In this document: in pieces, positions 24,661 through 35,353 of the stretch
How positions within the stretch are numbered: position 1 is the stretch's first letter
Layout of the letters: each line of letters begins with the position of its first letter
Source of the DNA: Antedon mediterranea
Taxonomy: Eukaryota > Echinodermata > Crinoidea > Comatulida > Antedonidae
DNA: 64,000 nt
Assembly (NCBI RefSeq): GCF_964355755.1
Contig: NC_092677.1
Span: forward strand, 20,060,101 to 20,124,100
Direction: 5' to 3'
The notes under the pieces: model-generated
Seen by the model: the letters and a program-made list of their open reading frames with translations, nothing else
What the model was told of the DNA's origin: nothing
Databases searched by the model: none
Position numbers and translations under genes: made by a program

Positions 24661-24772
24661 GTTTAGTGAAACAATAGTTTCCTAAAACAAAAGAAAGGTT
24701 CAAATAATGAAAACAAAAGGAAAAGTAAGAATGACTTGCACAATAAATACAAAACTTATGTCACTTGTGACA

Positions 24773-24790
24773 TTTACTCCCCTCTAAAAG
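24773..24790 (-). other. Polypurine tract of Gmr1-1
   Basis: Read on the minus strand, the bases immediately before the 3' LTR are cttttagaggggagtaaa, a purine-rich plus-strand primer as used by LTR retrotransposons. Confidence 0.7.
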
Positions 24791-24821
24791 AAATATGTAC
24801 CAACATTTTCTCTAAACATAT

Positions 24822-26112
24822 TTACACTCGACTTAGATAATCAGCTCCTACATTTTCACTGCCTTTAATCGCCTCTATTCGGAACTTGTACGGTTGTAGA
24901 GCCAGGGCCCATCTCATAATTCGCCCATTGGACAATTTCGCTCGCTGCATAAACACAAGCGGCTGGTGATCAGTCTCCAACGTGAAGTTTCGTCCATATA
25001 AATAAGATTCAAACTTTCGTACACTCCAGACAATGGCTAAACATTCTTTTTTTTCCATCACTGAATATGCTTTTTCTCGAGGAAGTAGTTTCTTGCTAGC
25101 GTACGCCACGGGAAACTTCACGTCACCATACTGCTGCATTAGAACCGCTCCCACTCCACATTCGGACGCATCTGTTCTCAAAATAAAATCTTTGTTTAAA
25201 TTGGGAAGGCATAAAATTGGAGTACTATTTAATTTTTCCTTAAGTTTAACAAACGCACTTTCCTGGGCCTTCTCCCAACATATTCGGTTAGGTTCCCGAT
25301 TCTTCGTTTTGTCGGTTAATGGACAAGCCATTACAGAGTAATTAGGAATGAACTTCCTATAGTAGTTGGTCATCCCAAGGAATGACCGGAGTTGTTTCTT
25401 CGTTTCTGGTTGGTTGGCTGACAAGATGCTTTGTACCTTCTCCACCCTAGGTTGAACCTGTCCTTTCCCTACCACATGGCCAAGAAACTCGATTGTTTCA
25501 TAACCAATGAAACATTTGCTCGGTCGAGCAGTTAGGTTGGCCCTGCGGAGACGTCCAAACAATTCAGACAAACATTTCATATGTGAATCCCAAGAAGCTG
25601 TGTGAATTAGAATGTCATCAATATAATTACTAAGTGTATTATCCATTCCTTTGAGTAATTTTCTCATGATACGACTGAAAGTAGCTGGTGCATTGACTAA
25701 GCCGAACGGCATGACATTAAATTGAAACAAACCATCTGGTGTTAGAAAGGCTGTTAAAGGTTTTGACGCTTCATCCATGGGAACTTGCCAATACCCTTTA
25801 CTTAAATCTATCTTAGTAAAATAATGATCGTGGGCCAACCTTGTGAACAGTTCCTCTTGGTCCGGGATCGGTTCGGCGTCAAAAACTGTAACCTGATTAA
25901 GTTTCCGAAAGTCCACGCAGAATCGATTTGACCCATCCGGTTTCTTTACCAATACTATTGGAGATGCAAACGGTGCCCCTGAAGGCTCCACTACACCCAG
26001 ATTTAACATCATATTTACCTCATCCTTAATGGTACCTCGCAACGCATGTGGAAGTGGATAGGGCTTGGAACGGATTATATCATCAGTTTCCAACTTGATT
26101 TCATGCTGCCCA
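24822..26112 (-). CDS. Gmr1-1 pol, reverse transcriptase-RNase H part
   Basis: The 423-codon frame starting at 26093 extends a few codons upstream (GQHEIKLETDD) and lies in a different frame from the gag-integrase ORF that ends at 26101, so one frameshift separates them. RT motifs in order: PSGAPFASPIVLVKKPDG, CVDFRKLN, FTKIDLSKGYWQV, FGLVNAPATF and the catalytic YIDD at about residue 157. RNase H follows with RTDASECGVGAVL (first Asp), EKKECLAIVW (Glu) and ETDHQPL (Asp), ending near GADYLSRV. It converts element RNA to DNA in the particle. Apart from the frameshift the domain set is complete, with intact catalytic residues. The position downstream of integrase is the Gmr1 arrangement. Confidence 0.9.
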
Positions 26113-29100
26113 AGTCTTACCCGGTAAATCCGTCAATACATCTTTGTAGTTTCCGATAAGTCGGTGCACCTCATGCTTTAATGTATCATCCAGGCTTTCG
26201 TTGATGTGAATGTCGGCTGTTGTTTCTTTTGCTAGTAAAGGGTGGAGCTGTAAAAGATTCTCATTAGATAGATGATAATTTTGGTTACTTGTAAATGTTT
26301 CATTAGGTTCGCATTCAATAACAGCGGTGCTAGCTAATTCAAGGATACCAGAAGGCTCGGATACCTCCAGAGCAGCACTAATGTCTGCGGTTCGCTCATA
26401 ATACCTTTTCAAGAGATTGGCGTGAAATATTTTGAATTTCCCATTAATGTCAATTTGGTAGTTTAGATACCCAAATTTCTTTACAACCTTAAAAGGACCT
26501 TTCCATTGAAGCAACAGTTTGTTTTTGTCTGTGGGTAGTAAAAGTAGTACCTTATCCCCAACCTCAAATTCCCGTGACTTACTATTTTTGTCATAATATT
26601 GTTTATACCTGACCTTTGATTTTTGTAGATTCTTCTGAGCCATCTGACAGGTTTCATGTAATCGTTCCCGTAAATCCATAACGTACTGGTAGGTGGTTTT
26701 TGTTTCTGGTGTTTCAATTTCTTCGGTCCACAATTCCCTTAGGATGGACATGGGTCCTCGGACGGTACGGCCATATAAGAGTTCAAAAAGAGAAAAACCT
26801 AAACTTTCTTGTGAAGATTCCCTAACAGCAAAAAGTAGTGGGTCAATGTAACGATCCCAATCAGTAGGCCTTTCGGCACACATACGTTTCAGCATTTGTT
26901 TGAGTGTTCCATTGAACCGTTCGACCAAACCATTACAAGCTGGGTGATATGGAGATGTCATTACCTGACGTATAGACAACAACTTACTAACTTGCTTCAT
27001 GACTTCAGATGTAAATTGTGATCCCCTATCGGTAAGCATTTCTTTCGGGATACCAAGTCTAGAGAAAACACCAACCAAGGCCTCAGCAACCCGTTCAGCT
27101 TCAATACTTGGTAGAGGCACTGCCTCGGGATAACGAGTAGCAAAATCTATTATTGTGAGTATATAACGATTACGACCTTTAGACATAGTGAAAATGGGAC
27201 CAACTATATCAACGGCAATCCGTTCAAACGGCACCTCGATCAAAGGCATGCTTCCTAGAGGCACTTTCGTAACTCTACCTTTTTGTACAGTTCTCTGACA
27301 AATGTCACAGGATCGACAATATCGAGTAATATCCGCAGTGACTCCAGGCAACCAAAAAGTTGTCAACACTTTATCCGTCGTCTTTTTGACCCCTCGGTGT
27401 CCTCCTAATAATTTTTCATGGGCTTGGCGCATTACCTGGCGTCGATAGTCAGCTGGCACTACCAGTTGGGTAAACTTATCCCCGTGTTCAATATTAGGAG
27501 AGGAAAATTGCCTATATAATAAGTCTTTATGATAAATAAACCTAGACGTGGCTTGTTTGTTACTCACAGCTGTAGTTTGCTTCTCTTCAAGATCCTTGAA
27601 TTTTGCAAGGCTGGCATCTCGTTGCTGAGCGGTCTTCATAGTTACCGCTGTGATGATTTGCTTGTGTATTTCTGTAGTTTTAAGTGTTCTGAATGGTTTA
27701 TCCATATTGTTAGCTTGAGTCCGGGTAACAACAGAACATCCTTGAAGATTTCGCTCTGTCCATGTGGGATCTAGATTTCCTGGTGCTCGTACTCCTGCAA
27801 TATTACCTAATATCAAGTCATAAATAGGGTTATTCATACATAGTGCATACGTATTTCCTGAAAAAAATGGAGTATTAACATGTATTAATGCAACCGGTAG
27901 GTTGCGGACCATGCCATCAATCAGCACACAGGTTTTCTCCTTCCCAGTAAGTTGTTCGGCTGATACAAGATCTTTCTTTACAACCACCCCACTACAGCCA
28001 CTGTCACGAAGAACAGAGACGCAGCGTGACCCGACACAACCTGTATAAACGGGCATTTTACTAATTGAATTATTTAGAGCCGCTGTCATAATTGGAAGAC
28101 AGTGCCCACATTGAAGAGTGACCTTATCACCATCATTATTGATACAACATTGATTTAAAGATTCTGACATTTTTGTAACCATACTGGCCCCCACATCGGG
28201 AATTTCTTCTTTGGCTTTACATTCGTGTTGTTTTGTACATTTTTGGCAATCAGACTCTTTTTGTGGTGAAGTAGACAACCCAGCGCAGCTGTTGGCGTCC
28301 TTTCTACAATTTCTGGCAATATGTCCTGTTTTTAAGCATCGGTAACATTTTGAAGGAGAGTTTGGTTTATACATAGTTGAAACTCTGCAATTTCTAGCTA
28401 AGTGACCTACACGATGGCATATAAAACAAGTTGGACTACGGAAACTAGAAGGGCTTTGTGCTGAGGATGTACTGGGAACATTATTAGAGGAAAGTTGAGG
28501 GGAATTCGGCTCCTTTTGTTTAGGCCTAAACTCTATTGGTTTACCAAATAACCCCCCACGGGCTTCCAAATATTGTTCAGCAATTTCAGCCATCGCTTGT
28601 ATTGTTTTCGGTTGACGTTCCCTTAGGAACAGGGCAAGGTCCTTCCCACACCCATCAGTAAATTGCTCTCGCAGCAATAAATCTTTTAACCCCTGAAAGG
28701 TTTTCTCCCCCTCTGCTAGGTCAATCCACCTATCCAGATAATTGCTTAACCTTGCAGCAAATTGCAGTCCGCTTTCTCCGTATTCGGGCTTGGCTGTTCG
28801 TAACTTATGTCGAAATCCATCGGCAGTTAACTGAAACCGTTTTAGAAGAGCCAATTTCAACAGTTTGTAATCATTAGCTTCAGCTGAAGACAACCTAGAA
28901 TAAACTTCGAGAGCTTTCCCAGTTAGTAGGGCACTTAAGTTAACCGGCCACTCAATTTCTTTCCACTCTTGACTAGTCGCATACCGTTCAAACCTTTTCA
29001 GATAGGCATCTAGGTCATCTGTTCGGTCATGGAAAGGGGGTAATTTAGGTTTACTGGCCTTAACCCTTGACTCAGGATTGGGTAATATTCTACCCCCTGG

Positions 29101-29250
29101 CCGTGCCCGATTCTTTTCTTGCTCTAATTGGATTTCTAACCTTCGCATTTCTATGAGATAGGCCTGATTTTCAGCTTCTTTCACCCTTTCATTTACTCTC
29201 TCTTTTTCTTCATTCGCTCTTTTCCTCTCTGCTTCGTCCCTCTCTAGCAT
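26101..29250 (-). CDS. Gmr1-1 gag-protease-integrase ORF
   Basis: A 1049-aa frame. The N-terminus is a charged coiled coil (EKERVNERVKEAENQ). The capsid region at about 65-240 ends in a SCAN-like segment (REQFTDGCGKDLALFLRERQ). Two CCHC knuckles follow (CFICHRVGHLARNC, CYRCLKTGHIARNC), then an aspartic protease with DSG in VLRDSGCSGVVV at about 415. The integrase has an HHCC zinc domain (H...H, CRSCDIC) and a DDE core (VDIVGPIF, DRGSQFTS, GLVERFNGTLK), and the C-terminal part holds VGDKVLLLLP and WKGPFKVVKK. It supplies particle, processing and integration functions. The frame continues upstream at 29477-29277 across a frameshift in a CT-rich microsatellite. It ends at LPGKT where RT should continue, about one base out of frame. 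Confidence 0.9.
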   Translation of the reverse strand: MLERDEAERKRANEEKERVNERVKEAENQAYLIEMRRLEIQLEQEKNRARPGGRILPNPESRVKASKPKLPPFHDRTDDLDAYLKRFERYATSQEWKEIEWPVNLSALLTGKALEVYSRLSSAEANDYKLLKLALLKRFQLTADGFRHKLRTAKPEYGESGLQFAARLSNYLDRWIDLAEGEKTFQGLKDLLLREQFTDGCGKDLALFLRERQPKTIQAMAEIAEQYLEARGGLFGKPIEFRPKQKEPNSPQLSSNNVPSTSSAQSPSSFRSPTCFICHRVGHLARNCRVSTMYKPNSPSKCYRCLKTGHIARNCRKDANSCAGLSTSPQKESDCQKCTKQHECKAKEEIPDVGASMVTKMSESLNQCCINNDGDKVTLQCGHCLPIMTAALNNSISKMPVYTGCVGSRCVSVLRDSGCSGVVVKKDLVSAEQLTGKEKTCVLIDGMVRNLPVALIHVNTPFFSGNTYALCMNNPIYDLILGNIAGVRAPGNLDPTWTERNLQGCSVVTRTQANNMDKPFRTLKTTEIHKQIITAVTMKTAQQRDASLAKFKDLEEKQTTAVSNKQATSRFIYHKDLLYRQFSSPNIEHGDKFTQLVVPADYRRQVMRQAHEKLLGGHRGVKKTTDKVLTTFWLPGVTADITRYCRSCDICQRTVQKGRVTKVPLGSMPLIEVPFERIAVDIVGPIFTMSKGRNRYILTIIDFATRYPEAVPLPSIEAERVAEALVGVFSRLGIPKEMLTDRGSQFTSEVMKQVSKLLSIRQVMTSPYHPACNGLVERFNGTLKQMLKRMCAERPTDWDRYIDPLLFAVRESSQESLGFSLFELLYGRTVRGPMSILRELWTEEIETPETKTTYQYVMDLRERLHETCQMAQKNLQKSKVRYKQYYDKNSKSREFEVGDKVLLLLPTDKNKLLLQWKGPFKVVKKFGYLNYQIDINGKFKIFHANLLKRYYERTADISAALEVSEPSGILELASTAVIECEPNETFTSNQNYHLSNENLLQLHPLLAKETTADIHINESLDDTLKHEVHRLIGNYKDVLTDLPGKTWAA

Positions 29251-29276
29251 CTCTCTTCTCTCTCTCTCTTCCTTCT

Positions 29277-29477
29277 CTAGTACCTCTTTTCTCTCTCTCT
29301 CTCTTCCTTGTCTCTGTTTCGCTCTTTTTCTTCTCTCTCCCCATTTCTTTCTTCTCTCTCTAGTGCTCTCTCTTCTCTCTCTCTGACAGCTTCCTCTCTC
29401 TTTTCCACAAACTCTCTTAATTCCACTCCATCTAACCCCAACGCATTTCCTGCGTCAACAATTTTAGTGAGATCCAT
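29277..29477 (-). pseudogene. Gmr1-1 gag N-terminus, frameshifted in a microsatellite
   Basis: ATG at 29477 gives MDLTKIVDAGNALGL..., then a long Glu/Arg-rich coil encoded by a ctctct-type tract (29235-29400 on +). The frame stops at 29277, about 30 bases from the start of the main gag frame, so a length change in the simple repeat most likely broke an originally continuous gag. This is the likely true gag start, since it lies 140 bp inside the primer-binding site. Confidence 0.75.
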
Positions 29478-29616
29478 TTCTTAAGAAAAAAAAAATATAT
29501 ATATATGTATAAGTATCCAATATAAGTATACAGTATGTCAATAATATGACAAATAGACAATCCAATCAATCACGTACAATTGTTTCATCTACCGATGTTC
29601 ACGCTAGGTTACAAAG

Positions 29617-29634
29617 TTCCCGGACGAGCCCCCA
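29617..29634 (-). other. Primer-binding site of Gmr1-1, tRNA-Pro type
   Basis: On the minus strand the 18 bases TGGGGGCTCGTCCGGGAA start four bases after the 5' LTR. They match the widely known tRNA-Pro primer-binding sequence of retroviruses such as MLV in the first 17 positions. Confidence 0.8.
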
Positions 29635-29638
29635 TAAA

Positions 29639-30930
29639 TGTCACACAGTCGCAATTACGGCTCTTTCTGACATGTAATATCTGGTAACCACCGGTAAACA
29701 ACGGTAAATAGCCACAACTGTACACATATAAATGCAAAAAGTAAATTTAATAATAATCTTTGACAAACAATTCTTCCTTTATAATCCAAACCCCAAAAAA
29801 AAACCACCAAAAAAAACCAACCAATTCTCAAATAATGCTACAGTATCCCTATTCCCCACACAATTTATACACTTTCCCAAATTCCCAATCCTTCCAGACA
29901 AAACATCAACAATCTTCTTATTGTCAAATAAATCCCAGAACCCCCCTTCCAAATACAATAATATCACAAGATGAATAATTAAACAATAATAAATGTCCAC
30001 AATATCGTTCCTTCTTGCCTTTTCTCCTACGCCGACACAAAAACGAATTCGAAAGATAAAAGTTAAAACGATTCTGCAACTAAACAACTCCCACGCCTCT
30101 GCTCCCGTTCTGCTTGTATTCCCAATTATAATTCTTCTCAAACTGCAACTATTTTCTGACATATAAATAAATGAAATATAAAGTTAAAATGTTTCCTGAT
30201 GTCCTTCTGCACTGCAATCCGCTCCCCGATCAATTATTCCTTTCTCCTTTTCCACGTAACATAATATCAGTATCAATAAAGTCAGTCTTCGATACTTTCA
30301 ACAATTCTTTAAAAGCAATTAATTCTGCTATTTCCAACAGTTATTATTCGATTTATTAACTTCCTGTATATCACTTTATTTCATTTCTGCTCCAGCTCTA
30401 TATCACCATAATTATTTCCAACTCACAATTTATTAACTTCATGTATATCACCTTATTTCATTTCTGCTTCAGCTCTATATCACCATAATTATATCCAACT
30501 CACAATTTACTAACTTCATGTATATCACCTTATTTCCTTTCCGCTTCAGCTCTATATCACCATAATTCTTTCCAACCCACAATTTATTAACTTCATATAT
30601 ATCACTTTACTTCCTTTCTGCTTCAACATAACATAACCCTCCTTCTCTGTCTCCTCTCAATTTCCACCTCCCTCTCAACCTTCCCTCAATTGCACACATA
30701 CCACCACCTTATCCTTCTCAACCAATCAGCAACTCACACACCAACTCAACTCTTACACCTCTCCTCCAATCAGCAACCTCCACAACACTCCTTCTCTGCA
30801 CACAAACACTCTGCTCCACTGGCTTCAAACAATAGTTTCCTAAAACAAAAGAAAGGTTCAAATAATGAAAACAAAAGGAAAAGTAAGAATGACTTGCACA
30901 ATAAATACAAAACTTATGTCACTTGTGACA
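29639..30930 (-). repeat. 5' LTR of Gmr1-1
   Basis: 1292 bp, TG...CA ends, intact. It contains about four imperfect ~60-bp tandem repeats (ttattaacttcatgtatatcac...tcagctctatatcaccataatt, about 30355-30610). Small ORFs inside it occur equally in the other LTR and are not genes. Confidence 0.9.
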
Positions 30931-30935
30931 AAAGC

Positions 30936-31460
30936 CATGGCAACATTCTGAGCCACTGTTTAAGCAATTAAATATACTTACATACAAGATATCAACAGAG
31001 TTACCGTCCTAGGTTTCATGGCCCAGATTAAAAGTAATGTTTTACCCAGACGAATCCAAATGATATTCAAAAGAAACGAAAATACTACCCATAATCTTCG
31101 AAATATTTGTAGCGTAAAACAACCATACTCTAGGTTAACGTCTGGTCAACATTTTATCAGTATACACGGACCGAAACTATGGAACGAGCTCTGTAGAAAT
31201 CACTTAGATATTGTTAAAAAAAATTATAAAATACTAAAAAAATATGTTAAAAGAGACATTTTATTGAATTACAGAACTTAAAATGCTTCACTCATAAAAT
31301 ATATATGCATATACTATGCGTTGTGTTGGTGTGTGCGAGTATACACACATAGCCTGTTTTATATTATATGTATTCATACTTTTGCTATAATATATATAGA
31401 AAGAATCCACATGTACTGGAAGCAATAAACTGAATATCTTCTTTTTAAAGAAAAAATGTA
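30936..31460 (+). pseudogene. LINE-A, C-terminal part and 3' UTR beyond Gmr1-1
   Basis: The frame 31018-31281 continues LINE-A ORF2: RIQMIFKRNENTTHNLRN, SIHGPKLWNELCRNHLDI, ending RDILLNYRT. GPKLWNEL is the usual C-terminal signature of CR1/L2-type LINEs. The duplicated aaagc immediately to the left shows that it was joined to 16778 before Gmr1-1 inserted. About 180 bp of AT-rich 3' UTR follow. Confidence 0.8.
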
Positions 31461-32199
31461 TAAATAATCATGTTAGAAAAACACTATCGCTTTTTGATGA
31501 TGAACAACTCTAAAATGTATATAGAAAATGTTTTTTTTCACGCTGCTGCTCTAGCCCGCTACGTTCCATTAGGACTACTCAATCAGAAGCTAAAGCAAGC
31601 AGCAGTTATAGTTCTAAGGACAGACCGTTTTGTTAAAATGGAAACTCCACTATGATTTATTGATTCCAGCTGCTACAGTAGACCCAAAAAACGTCTGGGA
31701 AAAAGTCTATTAGGACATGTCATGCTAAAATTACAAATCACTAAGCATTTCTGGTATATTCACTGTCAGATATTCATTGAATTATTATCGAAACAGTCCA
31801 TAAAAGTTTGTGTTTGTAATAGGATACTTCACAATTGAAATATCTAGGGTGATGAAGTGACCCCCAGATTTGACCTTAGCAATAAAATTAACTAAAGTGA
31901 CAGAAATTGAGTATTCACTTCTGTAACAAAAAAATAATATTTATTCACATATAAAAAAAGAAAAGAAACCCAAAAACCATTGTCTGACAGACAATTTAAG
32001 TATTTGTTGCTTTAAATTACATTTTTTCAGGTGAAATAACTATTATGTGACAATAAAATGACACATAAAAGTACAAGCATACCGACATCCTTCCTTTTTT
32101 AGTGACATTAGCAATGTGTAGTTTTTCGTCCTGATCTACTTCGGCTCTTTGTGACATATTCAAAAATACGAGAAATAAAAAATATTTTTCAATAAGCGA
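31461..32199. other. No gene recognised (probable TU-A interior)
   Basis: AT-rich. A 60-codon ORF at 31470-31655 has no recognisable motif. By position this should be right-hand interior of TU-A or an unrecognised insertion. Confidence 0.4.
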
Positions 32200-32400
32200 G
32201 CAGCGTTTTTTGTAAAAAATATTTCTTGTTTATTTTGTATCTATTATGTTGTGTTTATTGTTTTATGTTTTTTATGTAAAAGGGTCCTGCGAAAATAGAA
32301 GTGTAAACTTCTCTATGCAGGATCCTTGCCATCATTTATGCTATGAAACTGTATTTATAAACGATGAGTAAATAAATGTGAATTGAATTGAATATTATAA
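32200..32400 (+). mobile_element. LINE 3' UTR fragment with stem-loop and GAATT tail
   Basis: The sequence ends in gtgaattgaattgaat, a simple tail like those of L2/CR1-type LINEs. It is preceded by a stem-loop in which ggtcctgc at 32282 pairs with gcaggatcc at 32318, with aagtgtaaactt inside it. No coding sequence of this copy remains. Confidence 0.6.
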
Positions 32401-32783
32401 TATGATCCTAAAAAAATGAGCTGGTATCCACTTGTAGGTTGAAGAAAGATGTGGCTCTAATTTTAAAATCATATTATATTAACATTTTCGAAACTATAAA
32501 ATCAGGGATAAACTTTTTTAGAACTTTCAAACAAGGAACTATTTTTTTTTAATGATTTTCAAAAAGCACATTAGTTACTCCATTAAAACCTGTAAACAAA
32601 AAATTAAAAACAAATTATGTATATAATAGGATAAACATTATAAATGTATACGACGTTTAGCGCGACCAAAGTATTCAACGCGATCGATGTCAAACGCAAC
32701 CGATATGATTAAAAGGTCACCACTGATTAAAACTGCGTACGTACTACTAGCGGCGGCGCTTCCATACCGAAATAAAACCGTGA
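32401..32783. other. TU-A right interior, no gene
   Basis: Nothing coding. The segment 32650-32755 carries cgcgaccaaag, atcgatgtcaaacgcaaccgat and gcggcgcttccata, which match on the opposite strand the inner left part of TU-C (about 47945-48030). Confidence 0.5.
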
Positions 32784-32977
32784 GCGACTTTGCGATGGGG
32801 CGACTTTGCGTTGGGGCGACTTTGCGATGGGGGACTTTGCGATGGGGCGACTTTGTGATTAGGCGACTTTGCGATGGGGCGACTGTGTGGGGCGACTTTG
32901 TTTTGTGGCGACTTTGCGATGGGGGCCCCATGGGCGATTTTGTATTGGGCGACTTTGCGATGGGGCGACTTGACTGG
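32784..32977 (-). repeat. Right terminal array of TU-A, 16-bp unit
   Basis: Copies of gcgactttgcgatggg, the reverse complement of the left-array unit, with some shortened copies. Gmr1-2 inserted 11 bases from the outer end. Confidence 0.9.
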
Positions 32978-35252
32978 TGTAGTGAATTTATTTTAAGTTG
33001 GTACCGAGCTTTCTCAGGCGTATATAACTCCACGCGACGTACACAGCTGTCACTGAATGATAACTCATACAAAAAGTATATTTAACTCAACTAGAACTTT
33101 TATTCCTTGTAATTCGATTAATACATCTTTCTACCACTACCAGTCAAGCCTTAATATTTTCTTTATCATCTTTCCGTTTATCTACTCTGATCTTATAATT
33201 CTCTCTTCTCGTTTATCTACTCTGATTTTACTCTCTCTTCTCCTCTAATCAGCGTTGCCAGCGATAAAATTTAAATTATGCCGTATCCTGTCTCAAATAA
33301 TGCCAGATTGGGAAAAATAATGCCAGATCCCCAAAATGTGGCCCTAAACAGCGCCACCAACGGTTGTATGTCTAATAAACGTTTGTAAAACCCCAACTGA
33401 CACAAAATAGGGCCTAAATTGTATCCCTATGTCGTTCAAAAATTGTATTTTTAGTTTTGTGAGTAATAATTCTAAAAATATCTAGGGTGCGAAAATGGTA
33501 ATTGCAAATGACACAAACACCAACCCACGAACCCTTATCCCCCCCCCACCCCCCCCCCCCACCTCCCCCAAAAAGAAAACTGTTACAGCCATGGGAAATT
33601 TAGAATTTTTGAGCTGAAATATGAGAGCTGCTCGATCTTTGCACTTAATTTCAAATATGAAAGGATCTTAGCCCACCATAATTAGAAAATTATAATTTAA
33701 AATAGGAAATAAAAATATATATCTCAGCCCCACCATGGTTGATAAGAAAATTTTGAAAAATGCTCATGGCCGGAAATGCCACTTAATTTAAAAAATGAAA
33801 TAAAAATATAGGCCTATTTATTAGTGTCTCCAGGATCTTAGCCCACCATAGTTCGAAAATGGCAATTATAATTGAAAATAGGAAATCAAAATATATATTA
33901 AGTGTCTCCAGGACCTCAGCCCCACCATGGTTGGGACTGAGGTACAAAAATTTGGAAAATAGAGCTGCTCGATGGCCGGAAATGGCACTTAATTTCAGAT
34001 ATGAAATAAAAATATATTTATTAGTACCTCCAGGATCTTAGCCCACCATAGTTCGAAAATGGCAATTATAATTTAAAATAGGAAATAAAAATATATATTA
34101 AGTGTCTCCAGGACCTCAGCTCCACCATGGCTGGTGCTGAGGTAAGAAAATTTGGAAAAATAGAGCTGCTCAATGGGCGGAAATGGCACTTAATTTCAAA
34201 TATGAAATAAAAATATATTTATTAGCACCTCCAGGATCTTAGCCCATCATAGTTTTGAAAATGGCAATTATAATTTAAAATAAGAAATAAAAATATATAT
34301 TAAGTGTCTCCATGACCTCAGCCCCACCATGGTTGGGGCTGAGGTAAAAAAAAAATGGGAAAAATAGAGCTGCTCGATGGGTGGAAATGGCACTTAATTT
34401 TAAATAAAAATTACCTCGCCCACATGGTCACTACAGGGGCTGAGAGGTGAAGAACATTTGGAAAAATAGGGTTGCTACGACGATGCAAATGGAACATAAT
34501 TTGAAATATGGAAAACAAATTCTCCTAGAAGAAATTCTTTTTTAGTTACTGGAAATTGCCATTTCAAGGGTTGGGGTAGGGGTGCGGCCACTTATAATTA
34601 TGAACTGAAACAACAAAACCCCTTTCATAATGTTTTCGTTCAATTGTCTCTATATCTGGGGATCCAATAACCTGCATGGTCTCTGAAATAGAGCAACATA
34701 ATTGGCCAATAGCTAGCCTCTTCGGATTTGTTGTGCTGCCTATATCGCACACACGGTAGTTTTCGAGCAGCCTTCCTATCCGAAGAATCTATTTAAGTCC
34801 GAAACAAAAGGATGGAAGAACTATTGTACGGAAAACCCGAACAGATCTGTTTTGTACGATATGATATTGTGTAAGGTGATATGTATTAAATTGCAAGATT
34901 AAACAAAATATTTTATTTTTGTTCTGTGGTATATCATTTTTTTGGTTGTTCAAAAAACACAAAATTATGCCAGATTATGCTAAAAACGGCTAAATAATGC
35001 CGCGGCATTATGCCAGATGCCGTGGGCCTCTAAATAATGCCAAAAAGCATAATAATGCCAGAAATGGCAACTATGCCTCTAATATCTATTACATTCTACT
35101 TTTATACTGGATATGCAAATTTTAGGCTTCAGAGGAGGATAACATTTTCCCTCCAAAAATTATACGATTTTGATTGGCTAATAATATAAGGCGGACCTGG
35201 TCTAAAGCATCCTTCTCTAAACACAGAGAATCACAACATAAATAATATGACA
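32978..35252 (-). repeat. 3' LTR of Gmr1-2, interrupted by a hAT-type MITE
   Basis: LTR sequence is 32978-33249 plus 35084-35252; the MITE and one copy of its 8-bp target duplication account for the rest. Confidence 0.9.
33250..35075. mobile_element. Non-autonomous hAT-type element with internal ~200-bp satellite
   Basis: Ends are CAGCGTTGCCA at the left and CATAGTTGCCA read inward from the right. The 8-bp duplication cctctaat lies at 33242-33249 and 35076-35083, and the insertion is absent from the sister LTR. The interior holds about four diverged copies (33590-34400) of a 170-200-bp unit containing ggatcttagcccaccat, aaaatggcaattataattt and gacctcagccccaccatgg. C-runs occur at 33540-33565, and the end segments are rich in the word aataatgcc. 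No transposase ORF. Confidence 0.85.
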
Positions 35253-35353
35253 TTCCCCTTTTTGGGAAAAAGATTGTGTCAATCTTTCCAAAAATTTAAC
35301 ATTTAAAACCATTTTACTATAAACTATCTACAAATAACACCTCTATAATATTA

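Larger units (their letters stand above)
18146..24668 (-). mobile_element. L1/Tx1-like LINE inserted in the Gmr1-1 LTR
   Basis: The 12-bp sequence aaacaatagttt flanks both ends (18134-18145, 24669-24680). The 3' end is at the left, with a short poly(A) (t-run at 18146-18150 on +). The 5' end is truncated at the very start of the endonuclease domain. Coding pieces on the minus strand follow the order endonuclease, RT, C-terminal zinc knuckle. A 2.46-kb block (about 21274-23729) separates the endonuclease and RT parts. Confidence 0.85.
16779..24772 (-). repeat. 3' LTR of Gmr1-1, interrupted by a SINE-like insert and an L1-like LINE
   Basis: LTR sequence occupies 16779-17064, 17228-18145 and 24681-24772; removing the two inserts gives about 1288 bp, against 1292 bp for the intact right LTR. 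The copies differ by few substitutions, so the LTR element is young relative to the repeats it sits in. Confidence 0.9.
16779..30930 (-). mobile_element. Gmr1-1: Gmr1-like Ty3/gypsy LTR retrotransposon
   Basis: Direct LTRs beginning TGTCACACAG and ending CTTGTGACA bound the element, with the 5-bp target duplication aaagc at 16774-16778 and 30931-30935. It inserted into LINE-A. Transcription direction is minus: 5' LTR at 29639-30930, primer-binding site 29617-29634, gag-protease-integrase 29477-26101, RT-RNase H about 26110-24822, polypurine tract just before the left LTR at 24773, and 3' LTR at 16779-24772 (interrupted). Integrase lies upstream of RT, the Gmr1-type order. No env-like ORF is present. 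Confidence 0.9.

Noticed and set aside
33057-33248. 63-aa ORF repeated at 40546-40737 as a conserved small protein
   Set aside because: The two copies are the LTRs of Gmr1-2; identity reflects LTR duplication, not protein conservation.
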